A stretch of 48,810 nucleotides of DNA from DASUFP01 sp036274495 (GCA_036274495.1 DASUFP010000012.1:1-48810), one strand, 5' to 3'. Positions 1 through 8,896 are shown, numbered from the stretch's first letter. The notes: a model not told the origin generated them from the sequence alone. Numbers and translations: made by a program.

Positions 1-158
1 GGTGTATTGTTGCCATAATAATCGACTTGTATGCTGTCGAGCATCGAAGGATTAGCCTTTCCGGCACGGATTCTTGCCAGCTCCTGTTCAAGGTGCGAAA
101 TGGCCTTATCCATATGGTTCTGCATTTCGCTGATAATCTTCCTGAGTTCGTCTGTCAT
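1..158 (-). CDS. frr: Ribosome recycling factor, N-terminal part (truncated by window edge)
   Basis: Reading the minus strand from the ATG at 158 gives about 52 residues beginning MTDELRKIISEMQNHMDKAI and continuing through a LARIRAGKANPSMLD segment. This is the first helix and conserved motif of ribosome recycling factor. RRF works with EF-G to split post-termination ribosomes in the cytosol. The remaining ~130 residues lie beyond the left edge. It follows pyrH by 57 bases on the same strand, the usual pyrH-frr pairing, so the two are probably co-transcribed. The identification rests on direct translation and family recognition. Confidence 0.93.
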   Translation of the reverse strand, partial: MTDELRKIISEMQNHMDKAISHLEQELARIRAGKANPSMLDSIQVDYYGNNT

Positions 159-215
159 GATAATAGAAATAATGTTAACTGATTTAAGCGATAGGTTACT
201 GAGGGTAAAAATGGT

Positions 216-926
216 TTAAGCAACTTCGACAAGCGTTCCTACTTTATCTCCTTTAACTACTTTCATCAAGTTGCCTTTCCGGTTCATATCAAAAACAATA
301 ATCGGCAGGTTATTCTCCTGACATAAAGTAAATGCTGTCATGTCCATTACTTTCAGGTTTCTCTCATATACTTCATCGAAGGTAATGCGGTCGAACCGTT
401 TTGCTTTTTTGTTTTTTTCAGGATCGGCGGTATAAATTCCATCAACACGGGTTCCTTTTAAAATAACATCTGCTTCAATTTCAATGGCCCGTAACGAAGC
501 TGCCGTATCTGTAGTAAAATAGGGGTTTCCTGTGCCGGCACCAAATATTACTACTCTGCCTTTTTCAAGATGTCGAACAGCACGACGGCGGATAAACGGC
601 TCACAGATAGCTTCCATTTTAATCGCGGATTGCAATCGTGTAAAAACGCCCAATCCTTCGAGTGCCGCCTGAAGCGCCATACTATTAATAACAGTGGCAA
701 GCATCCCCATATAATCACCCTGAACACGATCCATGCCTCCTTCGGATGCCTGAAGTCCTCTGAAAATATTGCCTCCTCCAATCACAACGGCTACCTCCAC
801 CTTTTTGCTTACAATATCTTTAATCTCGTTTGCATATTGCGTAAGCAATTCATTATCAATGCCGAACTGTTTATTGCCCATCAGGGACTCTCCGCTGAGC
901 TTCAACAGGATGCGCTTGTATTTCAT
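216..926 (-). CDS. pyrH: UMP kinase
   Basis: This 236-residue protein is a bacterial UMP kinase of the amino-acid-kinase fold. It phosphorylates UMP to UDP with ATP in pyrimidine nucleotide synthesis and acts as a cytosolic hexamer. Visible motifs are KLSGESLMG near residue 9, the glycine-rich GGGNIFRG near 51, GTGNPYFTTDTAA in the middle, and TRVDGIYTADP near 160 (nucleotide binding). The length is normal for the family. It starts at an ATG 75 bases after lysA and precedes frr, so lysA-pyrH-frr probably form one transcript. Confidence 0.97.
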   Translation of the reverse strand: MKYKRILLKLSGESLMGNKQFGIDNELLTQYANEIKDIVSKKVEVAVVIGGGNIFRGLQASEGGMDRVQGDYMGMLATVINSMALQAALEGLGVFTRLQSAIKMEAICEPFIRRRAVRHLEKGRVVIFGAGTGNPYFTTDTAASLRAIEIEADVILKGTRVDGIYTADPEKNKKAKRFDRITFDEVYERNLKVMDMTAFTLCQENNLPIIVFDMNRKGNLMKVVKGDKVGTLVEVA

Positions 927-1001
927 AAAAATAGTGACGGTTTAAGCAAGCCGAGAGCCGGACAATGCGGCTGTAAAAATAGAAAAAGAGGGGCAGTAAA
1001 C

Positions 1002-2252
1002 CTATGCTTCCTTTAACTGCGCTGCTTCCAAATCAACCATATTCCGGGTAAGGTCGTCCAGTGTTTCCGCTTTGCGAATAAGGGTTGCCTTCCCATCCAT
1101 TACCAACACCTCCGCAGGCCGGGGTCTTGCATTGTAATTATTACTCATGGTGTAGCCGTAAGCCCCTGCATTTTTCATGATGAGCAGGTCACCCTCACCT
1201 ACTTCATTCAACTTTCTGTCCCAGCCAAATGTGTCCGTTTCACATATGTAACCCACCACGGTGTAAATCCTTGGCGTACCGGCAGGATTGCTCACATTCA
1301 CAATATGATGATAGGCATCATACAGCATAGGGCGTATCAGATGGTTTTGTCCCGAATCAACACCTGCAAATACCGTTGCAGTTGTCTGTTTCACTACGTT
1401 TACCCTGGCAAGAAGATAACCTGCTTCACTCACCAAAAATTTTCCCGGCTCAAACCATAGTTCCAGCTTTCTACCATATTCCTTACAAAAAGCATCAAAA
1501 CTTTCGGTGAGTACTTTTCCCAGTTCCATGATGTCGGTGGTTACATCATCTTCACGGTAGGCAACTTTAAATCCGCTTCCAAAATCTATAAACTCAAGCT
1601 CCTTAAAATGCATTGCGGTCTCATACAACAGTTCAGCGCCTCTTACAAAAACATTGGCATCAAGAATGTCGGAACCGGTATGCATGTGCAATCCGTTGAT
1701 GTGCATCTGTTCCGACTCTACTACGCGCAACACGTGACGTAGCTGGTGAATGGAAATTCCGAATTTGGAATCGATGTGACCGGTTTGAATGTGCACATTT
1801 CCTCCTGCAACAATGTGGGGATTTATTCTGATGCAGCAGGGAACCTTGTTTCCGAATGTATGACCAAACTGTTCCAGCATCGAAATATTATCAATGTTGA
1901 TTTGAATGCCCAATTCAACTGCTTTGCATATCTCATCAAACGATACACTGTTGGGTGTGAAAATGATTTCACCCGGTTCAAAACCGGCACGCAGTCCTAA
2001 CAATACTTCATGAATTGAAACAGCATCGAGACCTGCCCCTGCCTTTTTTAAGAGCCGGAGTATGTTAATGTTGTTATTTGCCTTGAGTGCATATTTGATT
2101 CGGGTGGTCTCTCCTGAAAAGGCTTTCTTTAATGCGTTGTATTGTTCCAGTATTTTCTCACCATGGTAAATATAAAGTGGGGTTCCGAAATCGTTGGCGA
2201 TTTGTGTCACCGCTACACCGCCTATGGTGTACACACCGTTTTCAAGTTTCAT
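1002..2252 (-). CDS. lysA: Diaminopimelate decarboxylase
   Basis: This 416-residue fold-type III PLP enzyme decarboxylates meso-diaminopimelate to L-lysine, the last step of lysine synthesis. The PLP-binding lysine is Lys57 in the YALKANNN motif. Also visible are HMHTGSD, the phosphate-binding DFGSGF segment, EPGKFLV, and the CETDTF segment that supplies the active-site cysteine of the partner subunit. Length and start (ATG, MKLENGVYTIGG) fit the family. It lies between tsf and pyrH, with a terminator separating it from tsf, so it probably has its own promoter just upstream and leads into pyrH-frr. A lysine gene is not functionally linked to its translation neighbours. Confidence 0.95.
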   Translation of the reverse strand: MKLENGVYTIGGVAVTQIANDFGTPLYIYHGEKILEQYNALKKAFSGETTRIKYALKANNNINILRLLKKAGAGLDAVSIHEVLLGLRAGFEPGEIIFTPNSVSFDEICKAVELGIQINIDNISMLEQFGHTFGNKVPCCIRINPHIVAGGNVHIQTGHIDSKFGISIHQLRHVLRVVESEQMHINGLHMHTGSDILDANVFVRGAELLYETAMHFKELEFIDFGSGFKVAYREDDVTTDIMELGKVLTESFDAFCKEYGRKLELWFEPGKFLVSEAGYLLARVNVVKQTTATVFAGVDSGQNHLIRPMLYDAYHHIVNVSNPAGTPRIYTVVGYICETDTFGWDRKLNEVGEGDLLIMKNAGAYGYTMSNNYNARPRPAEVLVMDGKATLIRKAETLDDLTRNMVDLEAAQLKEA

Positions 2253-2350
2253 TGAGTTAATGATTGATTAATGTCGACATTTAAATTATAAAAACATTCT
2301 TTCACCCGCTGTTTCCTGTTACCGTCCTGATTGTTTATTCAGTAAAAACA

Positions 2351-2379
2351 AAAAAACCGCCCTGTACATCAAGGCGGTT
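2351..2379 (-). terminator. Intrinsic terminator downstream of tsf
   Basis: On the minus strand AACCGCC and GGCGGTT pair around an 11-base loop, and a run of seven T residues follows. The hairpin starts about 25 bases after the tsf stop and should end the rplM-rpsI-rpsB-tsf transcript before lysA. Confidence 0.88.
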
Positions 2380-2403
2380 CCAAAATTCATTCTGATTGCG
2401 GAA

Positions 2404-3237
2404 TCAGCCGATCTGTACCCTGCGGAACAGTTTTACGGTAAGACCCTTTTCCGTTTTCTCAAGGTACTGACGTATATCCATTTTGTCGTCCTTAATGAAC
2501 TGCTGATTCAGCAGTGTATTTTCTTTATAGAATTTATTCAGTTTTCCCTGAGCAATTTTTTCAAGCATTTCTTCAGGTTTACCTTCGGCACGAGCCTGTT
2601 CTTTTCCGATTTCAATTTCACGCTCAAGTGTATTGGAGTCAACATCACCTTTGTCAACAGCAACCGGATTCATTGCGGCAATCTGCATAGCAACATCTTT
2701 GCCGGCTTCTGCAGGCGCAGTAGCGGTAGAAAGTCCAACCATCGATACCACACGGTTACCGGGGTGTATGTAGATCACAACTTTAGGTGCTTCAATCACC
2801 TCATAAGCTGCGATATCTATTTTCTCACCAATTTTTCCGATGATATCAAATAGTTTATCGCTGACGGTAAGATCGCCCATCTTCATTGCTTTGAGTGCGT
2901 CGATGTCGGCGGCGTTACCAGTTACGGCAAGATCGAGCAATTCATCGGCAAACTTTACAAAGTCGGCACTCTTGGCAACGAAATCTGTTTCACAGGAGAG
3001 TGAAATCAGGTATCCTTTGGTCGCGTCACTGTTGGTTTTCGCAATAATATATCCCTCTTTAGCTTCGCGGTCGGCACGGTTTGCAGCAACTTTCTGTCCT
3101 TTTTTACGGAGGTAGTCAATAGCCTTTTCGAAATCGCCTTCGGCTTCCATCAGGGCTTTTTTGCAATCCATCATGCCCGCTCCGGTTTGGAGACGGAGTT
3201 TATTCACATCAGCTGCTGTAATAGTCATTGTAGTCAT
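2404..3237 (-). CDS. tsf: Elongation factor Ts
   Basis: EF-Ts is the guanine nucleotide exchange factor for EF-Tu. The N-terminal UBA-like domain carries the conserved TGAGMMDCKKAL motif near residue 20, followed by AIDYLRKKGQ. The core contains SCETDFVA and a HPGNRVVSMVG-like beta segment. About 277 residues is normal for the phylum. The reading frame can be extended two codons to a TTG, but the ATG at 3237 (MTTMTITAADV) or the ATG three codons later is more likely. It is the last gene before a strong terminator, in the order rplM-rpsI-rpsB-tsf. Confidence 0.96.
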   Translation of the reverse strand: MTTMTITAADVNKLRLQTGAGMMDCKKALMEAEGDFEKAIDYLRKKGQKVAANRADREAKEGYIIAKTNSDATKGYLISLSCETDFVAKSADFVKFADELLDLAVTGNAADIDALKAMKMGDLTVSDKLFDIIGKIGEKIDIAAYEVIEAPKVVIYIHPGNRVVSMVGLSTATAPAEAGKDVAMQIAAMNPVAVDKGDVDSNTLEREIEIGKEQARAEGKPEEMLEKIAQGKLNKFYKENTLLNQQFIKDDKMDIRQYLEKTEKGLTVKLFRRVQIG

Positions 3238-3262
3238 CTTCAAAAAAAATCTTTACTTTAAA

Positions 3263-4138
3263 TTACTTCTTTTTTGCGGTAGTAGTTTTACGCGGACGGG
3301 TTGCCGTCTTTGGTTTTTTCCCGCTGTCCTTATCTTTTCCGTCGGTGTCATCATCGTCACTTCCAACTTCCACCATCGACATTTCATCACCTCTTTCGCC
3401 TGCTTCCTCATCGGCCGCAGCTTCTTTTTCACGCTCGTTTTCCTTGTCAACTTTTCTTTCTGCCAGCCCCTCTTCGATAGCTTTCACCATCAGGTCGACA
3501 ATAAGGGAGATTGACTTTGTAGCATCGTCGTTAGCTGGAATCGGGAAATCGATTTCAGAAGGATCCGTATTGGTATCGCAGATGGCAATGGTAGGAATGC
3601 TCAGGTTACGTGCTTCGCTCACTGCAATATGCTCTTTCATGGTGTCAACTATAAAGAGAGCAGCAGGTAAACGAGTAAGGTCTGCAATACTTCCGAGCAG
3701 TTTTTCCATTTTCGCTTTCTGACGGCTGATCTGCAGTTTCTCCTTTTTTGAGATACTGGTAAATGCAGGATCTGTCATCATTTTTTCGAAGCCTGCCATT
3801 TTCTTAACCGATTTACGCTGGGTCGCAAAATTGGTCAGACATCCGCCCGGCCATCTTTCAGTGATGTATGGCATGTTTACCGATTTGGCAGCATTGGCCA
3901 CAATCTCTTTAGCCTGCTTTTTGGTAGCAACAAAGAGTATCTTTTTGCCGGACTTGGCGATTTGTTTGATAGCGGATGCGGCCTCGTCCAGTTTAGCTGA
4001 AGTTTTATTCAGGTCAATAATGTGGATACCGTTACGCTCCATAAAAATATAAGGAGCCATTTTCGGATTCCATTTACGCTTAAGGTGTCCGAAGTGTACA
4101 CCGGCGTCTAAGAGGTCCTGTTGCGAAACATTTAACAT
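3263..4138 (-). CDS. rpsB: 30S ribosomal protein S2 with long charged C-terminal tail
   Basis: Residues 1 to about 225 are a complete S2: VSQQDLLDAGVHFGHLKRKWNPKM at the N-terminus (quoted in part), then ITERWPGGCLTNF, and DTNTDPSEIDFPIPANDDA near the end of the core. S2 joins the small subunit late in assembly and contacts S1. The protein is 291 residues. The last ~65 form a low-complexity tail that is first acidic (EKEAAADEEAGERGDE, then GSDDDDTDG) and then lysine/threonine-rich (RKTTTAKKK). The tail is probably disordered. It starts 40 bases after rpsI and lies 25 bases before the tsf start. Confidence 0.96.
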   Translation of the reverse strand: MLNVSQQDLLDAGVHFGHLKRKWNPKMAPYIFMERNGIHIIDLNKTSAKLDEAASAIKQIAKSGKKILFVATKKQAKEIVANAAKSVNMPYITERWPGGCLTNFATQRKSVKKMAGFEKMMTDPAFTSISKKEKLQISRQKAKMEKLLGSIADLTRLPAALFIVDTMKEHIAVSEARNLSIPTIAICDTNTDPSEIDFPIPANDDATKSISLIVDLMVKAIEEGLAERKVDKENEREKEAAADEEAGERGDEMSMVEVGSDDDDTDGKDKDSGKKPKTATRPRKTTTAKKK

Positions 4139-4178
4139 GCAGGGGAATGGTTTTCTAAGTTGATACTAATTTGGTGGA

Positions 4179-4565
4179 TTAACGTTTGCTGAACTGGAAG
4201 CGTTTACGTGCTTTCTTCTGGCCAGGCTTCTTACGCTCAACCATACGCGGGTCACGTGTCATCAGTCCGTGCGACTTGAGCACCGCTTTGTGCTCTTCGT
4301 TCATTTGAACAAGTGCTCTGGAAATTCCAAGACGAATTGCCTGAGCCTGTCCTGTAATACCTCCGCCATCAACATTTACAGTGATATCAAATTTATCGCC
4401 GTTGTTGGTGAGTTCCAGTGCCTGCTTAACAATATATTGAAGCGGCAACGTGGGGAAATATTGGGTGTAATCTTTTTTGTTGACCAGCACCACACCGTTA
4501 CCGGGCTGGATGTAAACTCGGGCTACGGAAGTTTTCCTGCGGCCGATTGTATGGGTAATTTCCAT
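4179..4565 (-). CDS. rpsI: 30S ribosomal protein S9
   Basis: This 128-residue protein has the S9 hallmarks: GRRKTSVARV near the start, VNVDGGGITGQAQAIRLGI in the middle, MTRDPRMVERKKPGQKKAR, and a basic tail ending in FSKR. That tail reaches the P-site tRNA. Its ATG lies 19 bases after the rplM stop, the usual L13-S9 pairing. Confidence 0.97.
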   Translation of the reverse strand: MEITHTIGRRKTSVARVYIQPGNGVVLVNKKDYTQYFPTLPLQYIVKQALELTNNGDKFDITVNVDGGGITGQAQAIRLGISRALVQMNEEHKAVLKSHGLMTRDPRMVERKKPGQKKARKRFQFSKR

Positions 4566-4584
4566 GCTTCTTTAATGTGGAGGA

Positions 4585-5028
4585 TCAGATTGTAACAGTA
4601 ACTGGTTTTTGGGCCGCGTGCGGATGCTCGGGACCGGTATAAATAAACAGGTTGCCTTTAATTGCATTACCCAGTTTAGTCTTTGGAATCATTCCGTAAA
4701 CAGCCATCTCAATGAGACGCGTCGGATGCTTGCGCAAAAGTTCTTCAGGGCTTGTAAACCGTTGTCCGCCCGGATAACCGGTGTAACGGATATATTCCTT
4801 CTCAGACATTTTTTTGCCTGTAAGCCGAACTTTCTCAGCATTGATTACAATTACATTATCACCACAATCAACATGAGGTGTGTAATTGGTTTTGTGTTTG
4901 CCACGCAGCATCTTTGCTATTGCAGATGATACACGTCCTAACACCAGATTCTCGGCATCTACAACTACCCACTGCTTGTCTACAGTCTTGGCGTTGGCCG
5001 ATACAGTTTTGTAAGTCAAAGTCTCCAC
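4585..5028 (-). CDS. rplM: 50S ribosomal protein L13
   Basis: L13 is an early-assembly large-subunit protein. Visible family segments are WVVVDAENLVLGRVSSAIAK near residue 20, MLRGKHKTNYTPHVDCGD and YIRYTGYPGGQ. The length is 147 residues. The start codon is a GTG at 5028 giving METLTYKTVSANAKT; homologues in the phylum begin with a closely similar segment, and no better ATG is present. It is the first gene of the rplM-rpsI-rpsB-tsf operon, just downstream of a near-ideal Bacteroidota promoter. Confidence 0.96.
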   Translation of the reverse strand: METLTYKTVSANAKTVDKQWVVVDAENLVLGRVSSAIAKMLRGKHKTNYTPHVDCGDNVIVINAEKVRLTGKKMSEKEYIRYTGYPGGQRFTSPEELLRKHPTRLIEMAVYGMIPKTKLGNAIKGNLFIYTGPEHPHAAQKPVTVTI

Positions 5029-5063
5029 TTTTCTCGTTTTAAGTACTTTAAATAACGGGGACG

Positions 5064-5094
5064 CAAAATTAGTATTTATTTTCCAAACAACAAA
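5064..5094 (-). promoter_or_regulatory. Promoter of the rplM operon (TTTG-N19-TAATTTTG)
   Basis: On the minus strand TTTG (5094-5091) is followed by exactly 19 bases and then TAATTTTG (5071-5064). This matches the Bacteroidota sigma-70 consensus. Transcription would begin near 5057, leaving a leader of about 30 bases before the GTG of rplM. Confidence 0.8.
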
Positions 5095-5282
5095 GGGGTC
5101 ACCTTATAATCTTATCAGCCCGGCCCGGCAGCCTTTTGTTCATAATCAATTTGACGATCGGGAACCGGGGTTTAATTTCATATCTTATTGTTTATCAGTA
5201 TTTTAATTAATTCGCGGCGAAGACTCTATTCATTCAATATTCCAATTCGGAAAACCGGCTCACAGCCTTTATAAGTTATTCC

Positions 5283-5290
5283 TAATTTTA
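5283..5290 (+). promoter_or_regulatory. Probable -7 promoter element of the ABC ATPase gene
   Basis: TAATTTTA resembles the Bacteroidota -7 element TAnnTTTG and ends only six bases before the ATG at 5297. If used, the transcript would be leaderless or nearly so. No convincing -33 element is seen at the expected distance. Confidence 0.4.
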
Positions 5291-5296
5291 GCCCGA

Positions 5297-7039
5297 ATGA
5301 CGGAGCTGCTGCAGTTTAAAAACCTGGTCACCGAATTTACGATCGACGGCCGTACTACACGTGCGGTAAACGACGTGAGCTTTTCATTAAAATCGGGCGA
5401 AACGGTTGGTGTGGTCGGCGAATCAGGGTCCGGAAAATCAGTGACCTCCCTTTCGGCAATGCGCCTGATTCCCAGTCCGCCCGGAAAAATTGTCTCCGGA
5501 CAAATCCTCTACAAAAACCGAAAAGGGAAAGAGGTCGACCTGCTGCAGCTTCCCGAAAAGGAGATGTGTTCGTACCGGGGCAACGAACTGGCTATGATTT
5601 TCCAGGAGCCTATGACCTCGCTCAACCCCGTAATGACGTGCGGTTACCAGGTTGCTGAATCGCTCCGTCTGCATAAAAACCTTTCGAAAGCGGATGCACG
5701 ACTGCAAACAATTGCCTGGTTCGAAAAGGTAAAGCTTCCCCGTCCGGCTCAGATTTATGATGCCTATCCGCATCAGGTTTCAGGTGGACAAAAACAACGG
5801 GTTATGATTGCGATGGCTATGTGTTGCGATCCCAGCATTCTCATTGCGGATGAACCTACTACAGCTCTCGATGTAACCGTACAAGCCACCATTCTCGATC
5901 TCATGCGCAAATTGCAGGAAGAGTCAAAAATGGGAATGCTCTTTATCACCCATGATCTGGGTGTGATTGCGGAACTGGCCCACAGGGTTGTTGTTATGTA
6001 TCGCGGAAAAGTTGTGGAAGAGGGCACCGTCAGCGAACTGTTCAGTCATCCAAAACACCCCTATACCAAAGGTCTGCTGGCCTGCCGGCCTCCGCTGGAG
6101 CGAAAGGTACGTAAACTGCCCGTTGTATCCGATTTTATGAGGGAGGAAAATGGGGTAATGAGTGAACTCCCTCCATTGAACGACCTGCTCGAAAGCAACA
6201 CCATATCCGTAAGCGAGGCAACAGCCAGGCTAAATGCTTTGTCGGCCAAACCCCCCATTCTTAAAGTCGAAGATCTGAGGACCTGGTTTCCCGTCAAAAA
6301 AGGAATATTCGGAAGAACCACCAATTATGTAAAAGCTGTTGATGATGTGAGTTTTGAAGTGTATCCGGGAGAAACATTAGGTCTTGTTGGTGAATCGGGT
6401 TGTGGTAAAACAACACTGGGCCGCACACTGCTTCGGCTCGTTGAACCAACTGGTGGCCGAATCATTTTTGAGGGTGATGATATTACTAAACTGGAACAAC
6501 AACAGTTGCGCAAAAAAAGAAAAGAGATGCAAATTGTTTTTCAGGATCCCTACTCGTCTCTCAATCCACGTATGACTGCAGGCGCAGCCATTATGGAACC
6601 CATGCAGGTACACCACCTCTACGAAAATGATAAAGTGCGGAAAGAAAGGGTACTCTGGTTGTTGTCGCGCGTAAATTTATTACCGGAACATTTCAACCGT
6701 TATCCGCATGAGTTTTCAGGTGGCCAACGGCAACGCATCTGCATTGCCCGGGCTTTATCACTCAACCCGAAATTTATCGTTTGCGATGAATCTGTATCGG
6801 CACTCGACGTTTCAGTGCAGGCACAAGTGCTGAACCTGCTGAATGAATTGCGGAATGAATTCGGCTTTACCTATATTTTTATTTCACATGATTTGTCGGT
6901 GGTGAATTTTATGAGCGACCGTATTGTAGTTATGAACAAAGGTAAAATTGAGGAAATGGGAAGCGCCCATGAGGTGTATGCTCATCCGCAGTCGGCCTAC
7001 ACCAAACGATTAATTGCAGCTATCCCGAAAGGTTTATAA
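5297..7039 (+). CDS. Fused oligopeptide/dipeptide ABC transporter ATP-binding protein (DppD-DppF type)
   Basis: One 580-residue chain carries two complete ABC ATPase domains. Domain 1 (about 1-270) has Walker A GESGSGKS near 41, signature VSGGQKQR and Walker B ILIADEPTTALD. Domain 2 (about 320-580) has Walker A GESGCGKT, signature FSGGQRQR and Walker B FIVCDESVSALD. Each is followed by the HPKHPYTKGL-type or HPQSAYTKRL-type segment of the peptide/nickel (Opp/Dpp) subfamily, although the Cys-rich end is shortened. In many bacteria these are two proteins; the fused form is common in this phylum. It should power peptide import at the inner membrane. No permease or binding-protein gene lies nearby, so the substrate is unknown. 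Confidence 0.9.
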   Translation: MTELLQFKNLVTEFTIDGRTTRAVNDVSFSLKSGETVGVVGESGSGKSVTSLSAMRLIPSPPGKIVSGQILYKNRKGKEVDLLQLPEKEMCSYRGNELAMIFQEPMTSLNPVMTCGYQVAESLRLHKNLSKADARLQTIAWFEKVKLPRPAQIYDAYPHQVSGGQKQRVMIAMAMCCDPSILIADEPTTALDVTVQATILDLMRKLQEESKMGMLFITHDLGVIAELAHRVVVMYRGKVVEEGTVSELFSHPKHPYTKGLLACRPPLERKVRKLPVVSDFMREENGVMSELPPLNDLLESNTISVSEATARLNALSAKPPILKVEDLRTWFPVKKGIFGRTTNYVKAVDDVSFEVYPGETLGLVGESGCGKTTLGRTLLRLVEPTGGRIIFEGDDITKLEQQQLRKKRKEMQIVFQDPYSSLNPRMTAGAAIMEPMQVHHLYENDKVRKERVLWLLSRVNLLPEHFNRYPHEFSGGQRQRICIARALSLNPKFIVCDESVSALDVSVQAQVLNLLNELRNEFGFTYIFISHDLSVVNFMSDRIVVMNKGKIEEMGSAHEVYAHPQSAYTKRLIAAIPKGL

Positions 7040-7148
7040 TAGTTACATTCGGATCAGAATTTTAATTGCAGTAAAACACCCTTGGAACACACCTACCGGA
7101 ACATTAAATTTTAAAAGCGGGTCTTATTCCTATTTATTCATTTAACAA

Positions 7149-7895
7149 ATGTATACCTGTCCCAATTGCGGAACTGCTTTCGAAGGGCACTACTGTCCCA
7201 TCTGCCGTCAGGCTGCACCAAACGAACGTATCACTTGGTCGTATCTCGGTCACCAGGCGATGCACGGATTTTTTCATGTCGACAGGGGACTGATCCATAC
7301 CATCAGGGAACTGGCTATCCGACCCGGTTATGCCATCAGGGAATATCTCAATGGCAAAAGAGGATACCATTTTAATCCGGTTCTTTTCTTGGTTCTGACA
7401 AGCAGCCTTGCGTCGTTGCTCTTTATCGTTTTTAATATCAGCTTACCCAATCAGCTCCTGACCCTGGATGAGGTCGCTCAGCATAACAGCACTATTGCAT
7501 ATAAGTATTTTGCGCTTGTCGGAATTTTCCTGATACTGCTTCTGTCGGCTACCGACTACGTTTTTTACTCCAGGAAAAAATTTCTTTTCACCGAATTAAT
7601 AACTTCAAATACTTTTCAGATGGGACAAATACTGGTCTTTATTATTTTAACACTTCCGGTTTTTGTAATTCAAAGTCATTTTAACGAAGACGGAGGGGGT
7701 ACCTTCGAATTGCATGAATGGTTTAGGTATGTATTAATAGGATACATGATTTGGGTGCGGATTCAATTGCTCGATGCCGTCAAAAATAAATCGCTCATCT
7801 TATTGATTTTCTTGCAATTAGTAGTAGTTTACTTTTCTTACAAATACGTTTTGCTGGCTGTATTGAACTATCTCCGGGAGAATATGATCCGTTAA
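7149..7895 (+). CDS. DUF3667-type membrane protein with N-terminal zinc ribbon
   Basis: The 248-residue protein begins with a CPNCG...CPICRQ zinc ribbon (residues 4-19). A conserved cytoplasmic segment follows (WSYLGHQAMHGFFHVDRGL, then a IRELAIRPGYAIREYLNGKR stretch). About five hydrophobic segments come next, near residues 76-96, 117-137, 155-172, 187-205 and 212-235. This arrangement is that of DUF3667 proteins, which are common in Bacteroidota and have no established function. It follows the ABC ATPase by 109 bases on the same strand. The assignment is by overall pattern. Confidence 0.82.
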   Translation: MYTCPNCGTAFEGHYCPICRQAAPNERITWSYLGHQAMHGFFHVDRGLIHTIRELAIRPGYAIREYLNGKRGYHFNPVLFLVLTSSLASLLFIVFNISLPNQLLTLDEVAQHNSTIAYKYFALVGIFLILLLSATDYVFYSRKKFLFTELITSNTFQMGQILVFIILTLPVFVIQSHFNEDGGGTFELHEWFRYVLIGYMIWVRIQLLDAVKNKSLILLIFLQLVVVYFSYKYVLLAVLNYLRENMIR

Positions 7896-8025
7896 AGAAT
7901 CCGGTTTATTCTTATTGTAATCGTACCAATACCATTTCTTGCTTGAACTGCCCCCTGAATTTGAACTTTAATAATTGGAAATAACCCTATCTTTACCCTA
8001 AACTAAAACCTCCCCATCAAGTTGT

Positions 8026-8811
8026 ATGAAAAAGTCAGTTTTATTACTTGCACTTACACTCACTGTAAGTACTGTATTCGCCCAAAAAGTTGATTACAAA
8101 GACGGAGTTATTTCCGTAGATGGTACGCCTGTTGCCAAAATGATCAAACAAGCCGATAAAGCCAATCTTGGAATGGTCAGTAATTACGAAATCAAAAACA
8201 TGAACGACGAATTGCTGATCATTGCAGTTTATGCCAGCGAGTTTCCTGAAGATCCGATGGATAATTTTTCATTCTATTACAAATTCAGCTTTACAACGCT
8301 CGACAAACAAGGCTATTTTAAGGTTAATAAGCTGGGAACTGAAAAGGCCATTGCAAAGCTGATTGGTTCTGCCGCCATTATTAAGGATGGTGCACTGGAC
8401 AAAGATGCTGTTTTCAATTTCATTTCTAAAAAAGGAAAAAACCCGCCGGCTGCCGGAGCCGATTACACCACGGTGAACAGAAATAAGAGTTGGCCGATCG
8501 ATCTCAAGGAAAATAATGTAATTGAGCAGGATGGTAAAGTAATAGGTAACTGGAAAGATGTTACACCAAAAGGAAGTAATGTTGATTACTACGAGTTTTC
8601 ATTGCCATCCGGACTGATTGTCGCCAAGGCAAATTTCATCAACGGCAATAACGCTCAAACTGCCGATGTAACAACCAACAAAGACAACCGTAAGCACACG
8701 GCTCAAATTCCTTCACCCGATAAGGTGAGTATGCTTGCTTCGTCGATTGACCGCAATCAGAAAACGCTGGAACGACTTGTCAAATGGCTCGTTGCACAGC
8801 AATATTTATAA
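8026..8811 (+). CDS. Secreted protein of unknown function
   Basis: This 261-residue protein has a clear type I signal peptide (MKKSVLLLALTLTVSTVFA, then Q), so it should be periplasmic or secreted. The mature part is mixed alpha/beta and rich in Lys, Asp and Asn, with no motif I recognise and no T9SS tail. It starts with KVDYKDGVISVDGTPVAKM. The gene lies alone between the DUF3667 gene and the cytochrome gene and ends at a strong terminator. A TATCTTTA element about 24 bases upstream of the ATG resembles a -7 box. Confidence 0.75.
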   Translation: MKKSVLLLALTLTVSTVFAQKVDYKDGVISVDGTPVAKMIKQADKANLGMVSNYEIKNMNDELLIIAVYASEFPEDPMDNFSFYYKFSFTTLDKQGYFKVNKLGTEKAIAKLIGSAAIIKDGALDKDAVFNFISKKGKNPPAAGADYTTVNRNKSWPIDLKENNVIEQDGKVIGNWKDVTPKGSNVDYYEFSLPSGLIVAKANFINGNNAQTADVTTNKDNRKHTAQIPSPDKVSMLASSIDRNQKTLERLVKWLVAQQYL

Positions 8812-8826
8812 TCGCATTACCATTGA

Positions 8827-8858
8827 AATCCCTTGCATTAACGGCAGGGGATTTTTTT
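8827..8858 (+). terminator. Intrinsic terminator after the secreted-protein gene
   Basis: AATCCCTTGC and GCAGGGGATT form a ten-pair stem with one G-T wobble around a seven-base loop, followed by seven T residues. It isolates the cytochrome gene from the upstream gene. Confidence 0.85.
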
Positions 8859-8896
8859 ATTTCTTCAAACCCGGTTAAAAAAGATATTTACCCAAT

